DNA from: JAFGGT01 sp036733165
GTDB taxonomy: Archaea > Methanobacteriota_B > Thermococci > Methanofastidiosales > NM3
Assembly: GCA_036733165.1 (NCBI GenBank)
Contig: DAINBB010000008.1
Location: forward strand, 1-57,127
DNA: 57,127 bases
Reading direction: 5' to 3'
Shown: positions 33,464 through 40,880 of the stretch, one piece after another
Position numbering within the stretch: position 1 is the first letter of the stretch
Layout: each line of letters starts with the position of its first letter
Position numbers and translations under genes: made by a program
The notes under the pieces: generated by a model
The model's database searches: none
The model's input: the letters and a program-made list of their open reading frames with translations, nothing else
Told to the model about the DNA's origin: nothing

Positions 33464-34311
33464 TGTTCCAGTTTCCTCCCAGTCACCTTGATGAATACCT
33501 CATCAAGCGTCGCCTCCTGGGTGTGTATGGTGGCAAGATTCTCATTCTCGAGGAATTCCTTAGCTTTCATCGGGGTGTCCTTGTCATCTATCGGAAGAAA
33601 CTGTTCAGTAAATCCGTTTCCCGTTCTTAGCTTCACCTTGAGCAACCTCTTGCCAAGCTTGAGCTTAAGATTCTCCGGGGTGTCCAGGGCCACTATCCTA
33701 CCCTCATTGATGAATGCGACCCTGTCCGAGAGCATGTCGGCCTCTGCCATGTTGTGGGTGGTCAGGAATATGGTCTTTCCACGTCGTTTTTCATCCAATA
33801 TTATCTTTCTAATAGAATCTGCTGATATCGGGTCCAGTCCGTCGGTAGGTTCATCGAGGAACAGTACCTCCGGGTCGTTGATGAGTGACCTCGCGAACAT
33901 CACCCGTTGCTGCATCCCTTTCGACAGAGTCTCCACCTTGTCGTCTGCCCATTTTGAAAGGTCCATCTTCTTAATGAGCGTGTCAATGTCAGCTTCCACT
34001 TCGAAAAGGTCAGCAAAGAACTTGAGATTTTCCCTGACAGACAGGCGCGGATAAAGATTCTTCTCCTCAAAGCACACCCCTATCCTCTCATGGACCGCCT
34101 TCGGTTCTTTTGTGACATCGTGTCCCATTATCCTGATTATGCCCTTCTGTGGATTGAGCTGTCCGGTCAACATCTTGACCGTCGTGCTCTTCCCAGCGCC
34201 GTTGGGCCCCAAGAACCCTATGATCTCCCCCTTCTCGACATGAAAGGTTATGTTGTCCACCGCCACAAGGTCCCCATATCTGAATGTCAAGCCTTCAGCT
34301 TCTATGATCAT
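33460..34311 (-). CDS. ABC exporter ATP-binding protein
   Basis: A 283-residue ATPase: Walker A GPNGAGKST (about 35-43), signature LSKGMQQR, Walker B VLFLDEPTDGLDP, H-loop TTHNM, with a C-terminal extension of about 70 residues typical of drug/Na+ exporter ATPases (NatA/DrrA/CcmA type). The frame extends 24 codons upstream, but the ATG at 34311 matches the family start and is preceded by CAGGTGATGGT. First gene of the exporter operon, with a palindromic operator 54 bases upstream. Confidence 0.92.
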   Translation of the reverse strand: MIIEAEGLTFRYGDLVAVDNITFHVEKGEIIGFLGPNGAGKSTTVKMLTGQLNPQKGIIRIMGHDVTKEPKAVHERIGVCFEEKNLYPRLSVRENLKFFADLFEVEADIDTLIKKMDLSKWADDKVETLSKGMQQRVMFARSLINDPEVLFLDEPTDGLDPISADSIRKIILDEKRRGKTIFLTTHNMAEADMLSDRVAFINEGRIVALDTPENLKLKLGKRLLKVKLRTGNGFTEQFLPIDDKDTPMKAKEFLENENLATIHTQEATLDEVFIKVTGRKLEQ

Positions 34312-34364
34312 ACCATCACCTGCATCTATTACATTATTGGCATAGTAAATGAAGATTTTATTAT

Positions 34365-34383
34365 TTGACTGACAATCAGTCAA
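34365..34383. promoter_or_regulatory. Palindromic operator, TetR-like, upstream of the ABC exporter
   Basis: TTGACTGACAATCAGTCAA: perfect 8-base arms around a 3-base centre. It lies downstream of a TATA-like GTATTTATAC (minus strand, 34391-34400) and covers the expected start site near 34370. A repressor bound here would block initiation of the exporter operon. The shape and sequence resemble operators of TetR/AcrR-family repressors of efflux pumps. No such regulator gene is in the window. Confidence 0.6.
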
Positions 34384-34390
34384 TGTATTT

Positions 34391-34400
34391 GTATAAATAC
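34391..34400 (-). promoter_or_regulatory. TATA box of the ABC exporter operon
   Basis: GTATTTATAC on the minus strand, 26 bases before the centre of the 34365-34383 palindrome. The leader to the ATG at 34311 would be about 58 bases. Confidence 0.45.
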
Positions 34401-34448
34401 TTTTTGATTTGGTTGAGTTGTAGCTGTATAGACAATGAAAAAAGAGGA

Positions 34449-35180
34449 TCAGTCCATGAACTCCCTTCTCAAAAGGTCCATCTTTTCATAATCTGTCAGG
34501 TCGAGTTTGATTGGCGTCACAGAGACATAGCCGTTGTTGGTCGCATTGATGTCCGAGGTCTCATCATATATCTCGCTCGGTATCCCGGAGATCCAGTAGT
34601 AGGGTTTGTTCCTCGGATCTATCCTTTCCTGGACATTGCTCGACCATAGTCTTCTGCCCAGTTTCGTTATCATTATCTCTCCGTTTGTATCTGGAGGCAC
34701 GTTCACGTTCAGAAGGAAGTGTTTTGGCAAGGAGTCCATCCTCTCGATTATCTTGGCGGTGACCTCGGCGGCGGAGTCAAAGTCTGGATCCTCGCTGTCG
34801 ATCAGGGACACTGCGATGGAGTTTATGTCATACAGCGCCGCCTCGATTGCCGCGCCCACAGTTCCGGAATAAGTTACATCGTCCCCAAGATTGGCACCCG
34901 GGTTGATCCCTGATACGACAAGGTCCGGCATTCCAAACTTCAATATCCCCAATACGACACAGTCGGCCGGGGTTCCCGAGACCGCCCAACCATTGCTTCC
35001 GTCCGTGAGCTTGCAAGAATAGAACCTCAGGGGTTGGTGTACTGTTATGGCATGGGAAGAGGCAGAGGCCTCCCTCTCAGGCGCCACGATCTCAATGTTT
35101 CCAAATCTTGAAAGTTTCTTTTTTAGGCATACCAATCCGGGACTGTGTACGCCATCGTCATTGGTTATCAGTATTCTCAT
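34449..35180 (-). CDS. surE: 5'/3'-nucleotidase SurE
   Basis: A 243-residue metal-dependent phosphatase that hydrolyses nucleoside monophosphates. It starts MRILITNDDGVHSPG (NDD metal site, 7-9) with VAPEREASASSHAIT, VSGTPADCV, VSGINPGANLGDDVTYSGTVGAA all present as family blocks. The frame runs 23 codons further upstream; the ATG at 35180 gives the invariant start and overlaps the deaminase gene by 23 bases. It may act on nucleotides feeding the same salvage network as the deaminase upstream. Confidence 0.94.
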   Translation of the reverse strand: MRILITNDDGVHSPGLVCLKKKLSRFGNIEIVAPEREASASSHAITVHQPLRFYSCKLTDGSNGWAVSGTPADCVVLGILKFGMPDLVVSGINPGANLGDDVTYSGTVGAAIEAALYDINSIAVSLIDSEDPDFDSAAEVTAKIIERMDSLPKHFLLNVNVPPDTNGEIMITKLGRRLWSSNVQERIDPRNKPYYWISGIPSEIYDETSDINATNNGYVSVTPIKLDLTDYEKMDLLRREFMD

Positions 35181-36435
35181 TGTATCTATCCACCAACTTC
35201 TCAGCATGTTGGTCTGCCTTTTCCAGGACCTTATCCTCGTCAAGAACAAGTATGTTACGGTCTTCCATCAACATCTGGCCATTGACCATCACATGCCTTA
35301 TCGCCTCGGGCCGCATTGAATATACGACATTTGACATGGGATTGTGCCCTGGGCGCATGGAGAAGTGTTTTGGGTCCACGAACATCAGGTCGGCGCACCT
35401 GCCCTTGGCTATCTCACCACAGTTGGCGTCCAACGCCCTTGCGCCGTTCAACGTGGCTATCTGAAATGCCTTGTCCGCCGGCAGATTGGTGGGTGATCCA
35501 GACTTGTGTATGAGGGCCATCGTCTTCATCTCGGATTGCATGTCAAGGCTGTTGTTCGATGAGGCCCCGTCTGTGGCCAACGCCACGTTGATGGAACGGT
35601 CCAGCATGCTGGGCACCCTGGCAGTCCCTGAAGACAGCTTGAGATTGGAGCATGGGCAATGCAGAACATTGGCCCCCGTTCTAGATAGGATGCCTATGTC
35701 ATCGTCCGAAAGATGAACGCAATGCGCCAAAAGCGAGTTTGAATCCAACATAGAGAGCGAATCAAGGTAAGCGATGGGGCTCATCTTGTGTGCCGATATG
35801 GAATCATCGTACTCCTTCCTTGTCTCAGAGGTATGTATGTGGACCTTTATATCGTTCTCGTTCGCATATTCTTTGACGGAGAGCAATAGTTCCTTGGAGC
35901 AGGTATAGGGCGAATGCGGACCCATGCAGAATGTTATAAGGTCCTCCCCCTTGCACAGTTCATGTATCCTTAACGATTCCTTAAGTTCCCTTTTGGCCTT
36001 CTCCTCGTCAAAAAGATCGATTATTCCATGGCATATGCTGCCCCTCATTCCTGTTTTCTTGAGTGCCTCCACCAGCGAATCCATGAAGAAGTACATATCG
36101 TTGAGGCATGTGGTGCCGGTCTTTATCATCTCGACCATGCCAAAGAGATTTCCCCAATAACAGTCATCATATGTTAGATTTGCCTCCAGGGGCCATATCT
36201 TATCGGCCAGCCATTCCTGCAGCGGCATGTCATCGCCTACGCCCCTGAGAAGGGTCATGGCAGTATGCGTATGCGTATTGACAAGACCTGGCAAGACAAG
36301 AAGCCCAGACGCATCTATCGCGTCCTTTCCATCCAAGTCCTTGGAGATGTCATCAATGGTCCCATCGTCGCCAATTGATATGTCTGCCCGGATGAGGCCA
36401 TGATCGTAATATAGAAGCCCGCCCTTGATGATCAT
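35158..36435 (-). CDS. dadD: 5'-deoxyadenosine/MTA/S-adenosylhomocysteine deaminase
   Basis: A 425-residue amidohydrolase of the MtaD/DadD/SAHD group. Zn ligands: HTH in PGLVNTHTHTAMTLLRG, His in HIHTSET, His in LLAHCVHL, and the Asp in LATDGASSNNSLDM. It converts 5'-substituted adenosines (MTA, SAH, 5'-deoxyadenosine) to inosine forms. The ATG at 36435 follows GGGAGTGATAAC; the frame extends 29 codons upstream into non-coding promoter sequence. Its product fits the Asn-type phosphorylase at 21362-22159. Overlaps surE; divergent from metG across 80 AT-rich bases. Confidence 0.88.
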   Translation of the reverse strand: MIIKGGLLYYDHGLIRADISIGDDGTIDDISKDLDGKDAIDASGLLVLPGLVNTHTHTAMTLLRGVGDDMPLQEWLADKIWPLEANLTYDDCYWGNLFGMVEMIKTGTTCLNDMYFFMDSLVEALKKTGMRGSICHGIIDLFDEEKAKRELKESLRIHELCKGEDLITFCMGPHSPYTCSKELLLSVKEYANENDIKVHIHTSETRKEYDDSISAHKMSPIAYLDSLSMLDSNSLLAHCVHLSDDDIGILSRTGANVLHCPCSNLKLSSGTARVPSMLDRSINVALATDGASSNNSLDMQSEMKTMALIHKSGSPTNLPADKAFQIATLNGARALDANCGEIAKGRCADLMFVDPKHFSMRPGHNPMSNVVYSMRPEAIRHVMVNGQMLMEDRNILVLDEDKVLEKADQHAEKLVDRYNENTDNQ

Positions 36436-36515
36436 GTTATCACTCCCTAAATTAAAGATAAATATATAAATATAACTTCTTAGTTGAAAATCATTATCAT
36501 TATGGTGGTTTATAA

Positions 36516-38519
36516 ATGGCAAAGGAAAAAATATTGATCACATGCGCCCTACCCTACGTTAACAACATACCACATCTCGGCAACATAATACAAGTGCTAT
36601 CTGCAGATGTCTTTGCAAGGTATCAGAGACATACAGAAAACGAGGTCCTGTATGTATGTGGGACCGACGAACATGGCACGACGACAGAGACCATCGCCAT
36701 GAAGGAGGGCCTCAGCCCGCAGGAAGTGTGTGACAAATATTACAAGATACATAAAGAGATATATGAATGGTTCAACATCTCCTTTGACCATTTCGGAAGG
36801 ACATCGACCCACTTCCATCATGAGATCACACAAGACATATTCACAAAGGCGTTCAACAATGGTTACATCATCGAGAAGGACCTTGAACAGCCCTATTGCC
36901 CAAAATGCGAGAAATACCTTGCAGACAGATTCGTGGAAGGAACTTGCCCCCATTGCGGTTCGGAGAATGCACGGGGGGACCAATGCGAGGACTGCAGCAA
37001 GGTATTGGACGCCAAGGAGCTTTTGGACCCGCACTGCGCCATATGTGGGGGAAACACCGAGATCAGGACATCGAAACACCTGTTCCTTGACCTTCCAAGA
37101 CTCTCGGACAGGCTGAAAGAGTGGGCAGAGGACAAGATGAACTGGTCGCAGAATGCCCGGAACTTCACACTTGGCTGGATAAGCGAGGGACTCGAGCAGA
37201 GATGCATCACCAGGGACCTAGAATGGGGGGTAAAGGTGCCCCTTGAGGGATGGGACCACAAGGTCTTCTATGTCTGGTTCGACGCATGCATTGGTTATAT
37301 CTCGATCACGGCGGAATACAGCACCATCAATGGCACCAAGTGGGAATACTGGTGGAAGGACCCAAAGACCAAACTGTTCCAGTTCATGGGAAAGGACAAT
37401 GTACCGTTCCACACCATCATGTTTCCGGCCACCCTGATGGCCGCAGATGATGGATACATACTTGTGCATCAGCTTTCCAGCACAGAGTACCTCAATTACG
37501 AGGGTGGGGCATTCTCCAAATCGAGGAACAGGGGCATATTCGGCACAGACGTCCTCGATAGCGGCATACCTGTCGATGTTTGGAGATATTACATATACAT
37601 CAATAGGCCTGAAAAGTCCGATGTCGACTTCACATGGGATGATTTCCAAAGAAGGAACAATGATGAACTTGTGGGAAATCTGGGCAACTTCATATACCGG
37701 GCCCAGACCTTTGCGAAGAAATACTATGATCTCAAGGTCCCTGATATCGAGGACCAGGAGGTGGATGACAGATTCTACGAAGAGGTCGCCGAGGTCGTGT
37801 CTGAAATAGGCGCAGACATAGCAAACACGAAACTTAAATCCGGGCTCAAGAACGTCATGAAGCTCTCGAAGATGGGAAATCAGTTCTTCCAGGAGAACGA
37901 GCCTTGGAAGAACGAGGACAGAAGGGCAAACACCGTGAAGACCGCCTTGAATCTGTGTGCATCCATAGCAATAGTACTGGAACCCTATATGCCAACCATA
38001 TCAGAAGAGATATGGAAGGGACTCGATCAGAAAGGTGATGTCCACAGTACAGATTGGGAACAGGCAAAGGAGAGGGTCTTCAATGGTGGAGAGTCCATAC
38101 AGAAACCCAATATACTTTTCAAGAAGCTTGAGGACGAGTTCGTAAAAGACCTCAAGACAAGGTATTCCGGGAAGGCCAAGAAGCAGGAGGAAGTGGAAAT
38201 GATAGAATACGAGGATTTTTCAAAGTGCAAGTTCAAGGTGGCCGAGATACTGACTGCCGAAAAAGTGGAGAAGTCCGACAAGCTTCTCAAGCTATCAATA
38301 GACTTGGGGGATGAGAAAAGACAACTCGTGGCAGGACTAGCCCAGTACTACTCCCCAGAGGAGATGGTGGGCAAAAAGATCATAGTGGTGGCAAATCTCA
38401 AGCCTGCCAAGCTCTTCGGGATCGAGAGCCAGGGGATGCTTTTGGCGGCAGAAAAGGGCGACGATGTCAAGCTGCTCACTGTTGACGGGGACATAGAAGC
38501 GGGAGCGGAGATAAGGTAA
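36516..38519 (+). CDS. metG: Methionyl-tRNA synthetase with C-terminal tRNA-binding domain
   Basis: A 667-residue class I synthetase. HIGH equivalent HLGN at 20-23; zinc-binding CP1 insert with four CxxC-type knuckles (CPKC, CPHC, CEDC, CAIC, about 129-180); KMSKS equivalent FSKSR near 333, where the first residues are altered as in many archaeal MetRS. The last 105 residues (from about YEDFSKCKFKVAEI) are an EMAPII-like OB domain that binds tRNA or dimerises the enzyme. The ATG follows an AT-rich region; no clear Shine-Dalgarno sequence is present, so it may be leaderless. Confidence 0.95.
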   Translation: MAKEKILITCALPYVNNIPHLGNIIQVLSADVFARYQRHTENEVLYVCGTDEHGTTTETIAMKEGLSPQEVCDKYYKIHKEIYEWFNISFDHFGRTSTHFHHEITQDIFTKAFNNGYIIEKDLEQPYCPKCEKYLADRFVEGTCPHCGSENARGDQCEDCSKVLDAKELLDPHCAICGGNTEIRTSKHLFLDLPRLSDRLKEWAEDKMNWSQNARNFTLGWISEGLEQRCITRDLEWGVKVPLEGWDHKVFYVWFDACIGYISITAEYSTINGTKWEYWWKDPKTKLFQFMGKDNVPFHTIMFPATLMAADDGYILVHQLSSTEYLNYEGGAFSKSRNRGIFGTDVLDSGIPVDVWRYYIYINRPEKSDVDFTWDDFQRRNNDELVGNLGNFIYRAQTFAKKYYDLKVPDIEDQEVDDRFYEEVAEVVSEIGADIANTKLKSGLKNVMKLSKMGNQFFQENEPWKNEDRRANTVKTALNLCASIAIVLEPYMPTISEEIWKGLDQKGDVHSTDWEQAKERVFNGGESIQKPNILFKKLEDEFVKDLKTRYSGKAKKQEEVEMIEYEDFSKCKFKVAEILTAEKVEKSDKLLKLSIDLGDEKRQLVAGLAQYYSPEEMVGKKIIVVANLKPAKLFGIESQGMLLAAEKGDDVKLLTVDGDIEAGAEIR

Positions 38520-38881
38520 TCCGTTTTCAGGACCTTTTCACACCCCGCCATCTTCTATTGATGTGGATAAAAAAGTAGCTTCAATTGTAATTGCCGATAG
38601 GCACAGCATCATTTTTAGTAGGAACAACCCTCATTTTTGATACTGTCGAAAAGATAAATATCTTTGCCGATATTTTGAAAATGGATATCAATAGCAGATA
38701 TAATGAAGTATAATGAACATGATGTCAATTTTTTTTTAAAGGACCCAAAACCGAAATTCCATGAATGGATGGCCCTTAGTGGTCAAGCCTATTGTCGAAA
38801 TATAAAACTCTATCAATGACGTATCCCCATGTCCTGGGGCAAATAAAAAAGAGGAGGAATAATTGATTTTCCCTTATTCCC
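38520..38881. other. 362-base region without a recognised gene
   Basis: Between the convergent metG and ftsZ ends. No tRNA, known ncRNA or repeat was recognised. It holds a TATA-like GATATAATG (38696-38704), a 38-codon reading frame at 38703-38819, and a small CCCC/GGGG hairpin (38825-38839). It may be mostly 3' untranslated sequence plus a gene remnant. Confidence 0.5.
38703..38819 (+). CDS. Candidate 38-residue small protein or gene remnant
   Basis: ATG to TGA encoding a 38-residue peptide that opens MKYNEHDVNFFLKDPKPKF and continues with a normal-looking composition (Trp, Cys, Tyr present) rather than low-complexity sequence. No ribosome binding site is evident, and a TATA-like sequence overlaps the start rather than lying upstream. 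It could be a microprotein, the eroded N-terminus of a lost gene, or chance. Confidence 0.2.
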   Translation: MKYNEHDVNFFLKDPKPKFHEWMALSGQAYCRNIKLYQ

Positions 38882-40009
38882 CTACGGTCTTATCGTTGGT
38901 ATATCGTAATTGGTCCAACTAAAACCCTGCGTCTTGGTCATCTTGCCCCAGTTGAAACCGTCCGTGGCTTTGAAAGATGCGTTGGCACCATCCGCTTCAC
39001 GGCCAGATATCCACGGGGACTTGACACCGGTAAGTATGAGCATTACACGGATCGAATCCTTGAGATTCTCATCGACCCTTGCTCCCCATATGACATCGGC
39101 ATTTCCACCGATCTTCTCATTGATGAGCTCACCGACACGATTCGCCTCTGTGAGGCTCATGTCAGGTCCACCTGAAACGTGGACAAGTGCGCCCTTCGCT
39201 TGGGAATAGTCGACCTCTAGAAGCTTGTTCTTCAAAGCTTCCATGACAGCCTCGTCGGCCCGGTTCTTGGTGTTCGACTCGCCCACACCTATCAGGGCCA
39301 CCCCTCCGCTCTGCATGACAGACTTGATGTCCGCAAAGTCGAGGTTCACCAGGCTCGTTGTCGTTATGGTCTCAGAGAGCCCCTTCACCATCTCTGCCAA
39401 GACCTCGTCAGCGACTGAAAATGCATAATTCACTGGTTGATTTGGCACCAGTTCCAGCAATTTGTTATTGTCAAGCGTTATGACAGTATCGGCGTAGTTC
39501 TTGAGGACATTGAGACCAAGCTCTGCCTTCTTCAGCCTTACGCCGCCCTCCATCTTGAATGGAAGTGTGACAACGCCGATAACCAAAGCGCCTGCGGCCT
39601 TGGCCATCTCAGCTATTACGGGTGCGGAGCCAGTTCCTGTTCCTCCACCCATTCCTGCAGTAATAAAAACCAGATGTGCGTTCTCTATGAGGGACCTTAT
39701 GTCCTGCTTGCTCTCCTCGGCTGCCTCGTTGCCCACCTGTGGATCTCCGCCAGCACCAAGGCCCTGGGTCAGATTGGAGCCAATGAGAAGCTTAACATCC
39801 GCCTCGGTAATGGCCAGATGCTGTTTATCAGTATTTATGGCAACAGTCTGAGCACCGGTGATGCCGCCCAGCATGTGCAAACGTGTTATAGTGTTGTTAC
39901 CAGCTCCTCCACATCCAACCACCACGATCCTTGCCTTCCCAAAGGCGTCGTCAAGCATTGGACTGTTTCCCTCTATATAGCGATTTGCGTTCGCCAATAT
40001 GCTTTTCAT
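38882..40009 (-). CDS. ftsZ: Cell division protein FtsZ
   Basis: A 375-residue tubulin-like GTPase forming the division ring. VVGCGGAGNN at about 30-39, the GTP-binding GGGTGTGSAP near 120-129, and NLDFADIKSVM T7-loop region. The tail ends with YDIPTIRP, the conserved D-I-P-x-[IF]-R-type C-terminal motif that binds partners such as SepF. The ATG at 40009 follows AGGAGGAAGTAATTG; the in-frame TTG one codon earlier is the alternative. Directly downstream of cdrS. Only one ftsZ is seen here. Confidence 0.96.
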   Translation of the reverse strand: MKSILANANRYIEGNSPMLDDAFGKARIVVVGCGGAGNNTITRLHMLGGITGAQTVAINTDKQHLAITEADVKLLIGSNLTQGLGAGGDPQVGNEAAEESKQDIRSLIENAHLVFITAGMGGGTGTGSAPVIAEMAKAAGALVIGVVTLPFKMEGGVRLKKAELGLNVLKNYADTVITLDNNKLLELVPNQPVNYAFSVADEVLAEMVKGLSETITTTSLVNLDFADIKSVMQSGGVALIGVGESNTKNRADEAVMEALKNKLLEVDYSQAKGALVHVSGGPDMSLTEANRVGELINEKIGGNADVIWGARVDENLKDSIRVMLILTGVKSPWISGREADGANASFKATDGFNWGKMTKTQGFSWTNYDIPTIRP

Positions 40010-40036
40010 CAATTACTTCCTCCTTATATATTATGA

Positions 40037-40261
40037 CTATAGACCATCTATCCCCTCATCGTTCCCCTGATTCATTGTCTTAACGTTCTGCACCATCATG
40101 TAGGATTCTTTGATACCTTTGAAACCGCCAAGTTCCTTGTCTATCAGATCCCTCACAGCGCATCGTATGGCTTCACTTCTGTTGGGAAAATAACCCGAAA
40201 GAATCAAAATATCGATACCAGTGATATAGGCCTCTGGGACTTGAATCGACAAGAGTTGCAT
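40037..40261 (-). CDS. cdrS: CdrS-like ribbon-helix-helix regulator
   Basis: A 74-residue ribbon-helix-helix protein: N-terminal strand LLSIQVPEAYITGID, then helix and the FPNRSEAIRCAVRDLIDKEL core, the classic MetJ/Arc/CopG signature. A short RHH gene directly upstream of ftsZ is conserved across euryarchaea; in haloarchaea the CdrS protein controls cell-division genes. The gap to ftsZ is 27 bases, so the two share an mRNA from the BRE/TATA at 40321-40340. Confidence 0.88.
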   Translation of the reverse strand: MQLLSIQVPEAYITGIDILILSGYFPNRSEAIRCAVRDLIDKELGGFKGIKESYMMVQNVKTMNQGNDEGIDGL

Positions 40262-40320
40262 TAGATCAGCTCCAAATATGTAATATGAGGATATTATCTA
40301 AGAAATATAAGAACAATATT

Positions 40321-40340
40321 ATTTATAAAGCTTTCGGTTT
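40321..40340 (-). promoter_or_regulatory. BRE/TATA promoter of cdrS-ftsZ
   Basis: Minus-strand AAACCGAAAGCTTTATAAAT, almost identical to the histone promoter. Transcription would start near 40299, leaving about 38 bases of leader in which a CdrS autoregulatory site could sit. Confidence 0.65.
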
Positions 40341-40440
40341 TAAACAAATGTTAATATTTACATTGAATTAAATATTTAATACATCATATACATCAAATAA
40401 TGCAATTAAATATATAAATAAAAATATAAAATCAATTTTT

Positions 40441-40848
40441 ATGAAGGTTTTTGTTACAACCATCGATAATGCCAATAAACTGATCAATGACTGTTCAAGC
40501 AATGTCCTGATATACAATCCTTCATACGTTCTGGACAAGAAACAAGCTGAATTTGCAGCCGTTCTGGCTTTAAAGGCCTTTGAGAACGGCCAGAACATTG
40601 CAAATAAGCTCGCCATAGAGTTTCTCGTGAGATTATCTGGAGAAAAACAGATCAAGAAGGCATTGGCCTTCGGCATGGAAGGTCTGGGGGAAATTGCCGG
40701 AATAGTGCTATTGGACGATGAAGTGCCAGATAATATCCAGGAAATACCCTTCACGCCAGACATCAACATGATATCTAGGAAATACGGCGTGAAAAAAAAA
40801 GATATAGAGAAAGGGATATATGAAAAAATGGCCTTGGTGGACATATAA
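40441..40848 (+). CDS. cgi121: KEOPS complex subunit Cgi121
   Basis: A 135-residue protein matching Cgi121, which binds the Bud32 kinase and tRNA in the KEOPS complex that makes t6A at position 37. The recognisable core is NIANKLAIEFLVRLSGEKQIKKALAFG followed by AGIVLLDDE. An AT-rich TATA (about 40409-40421) is 27 bases before the ATG, consistent with leaderless mRNA. Divergent from cdrS-ftsZ with 179 bases between. Confidence 0.8.
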   Translation: MKVFVTTIDNANKLINDCSSNVLIYNPSYVLDKKQAEFAAVLALKAFENGQNIANKLAIEFLVRLSGEKQIKKALAFGMEGLGEIAGIVLLDDEVPDNIQEIPFTPDINMISRKYGVKKKDIEKGIYEKMALVDI

Positions 40849-40880
40849 ACTCCATCATGGCAAGACATCCTCATCTACGA

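Noticed and set aside
36489..36505. Fur-box-like repeats (AATCATTATCATTATGG) before metG
   Set aside because: Half-site similarity to GATAAT repeats is weak and falls in AT-rich promoter sequence; MetRS is not a usual metal-regulated gene.
38825..38839. CCCC-ATGTCCT-GGGG hairpin in the metG-ftsZ gap
   Set aside because: Only a 4-bp stem and no adjacent T-run on the ftsZ-terminating strand, so chance is sufficient.
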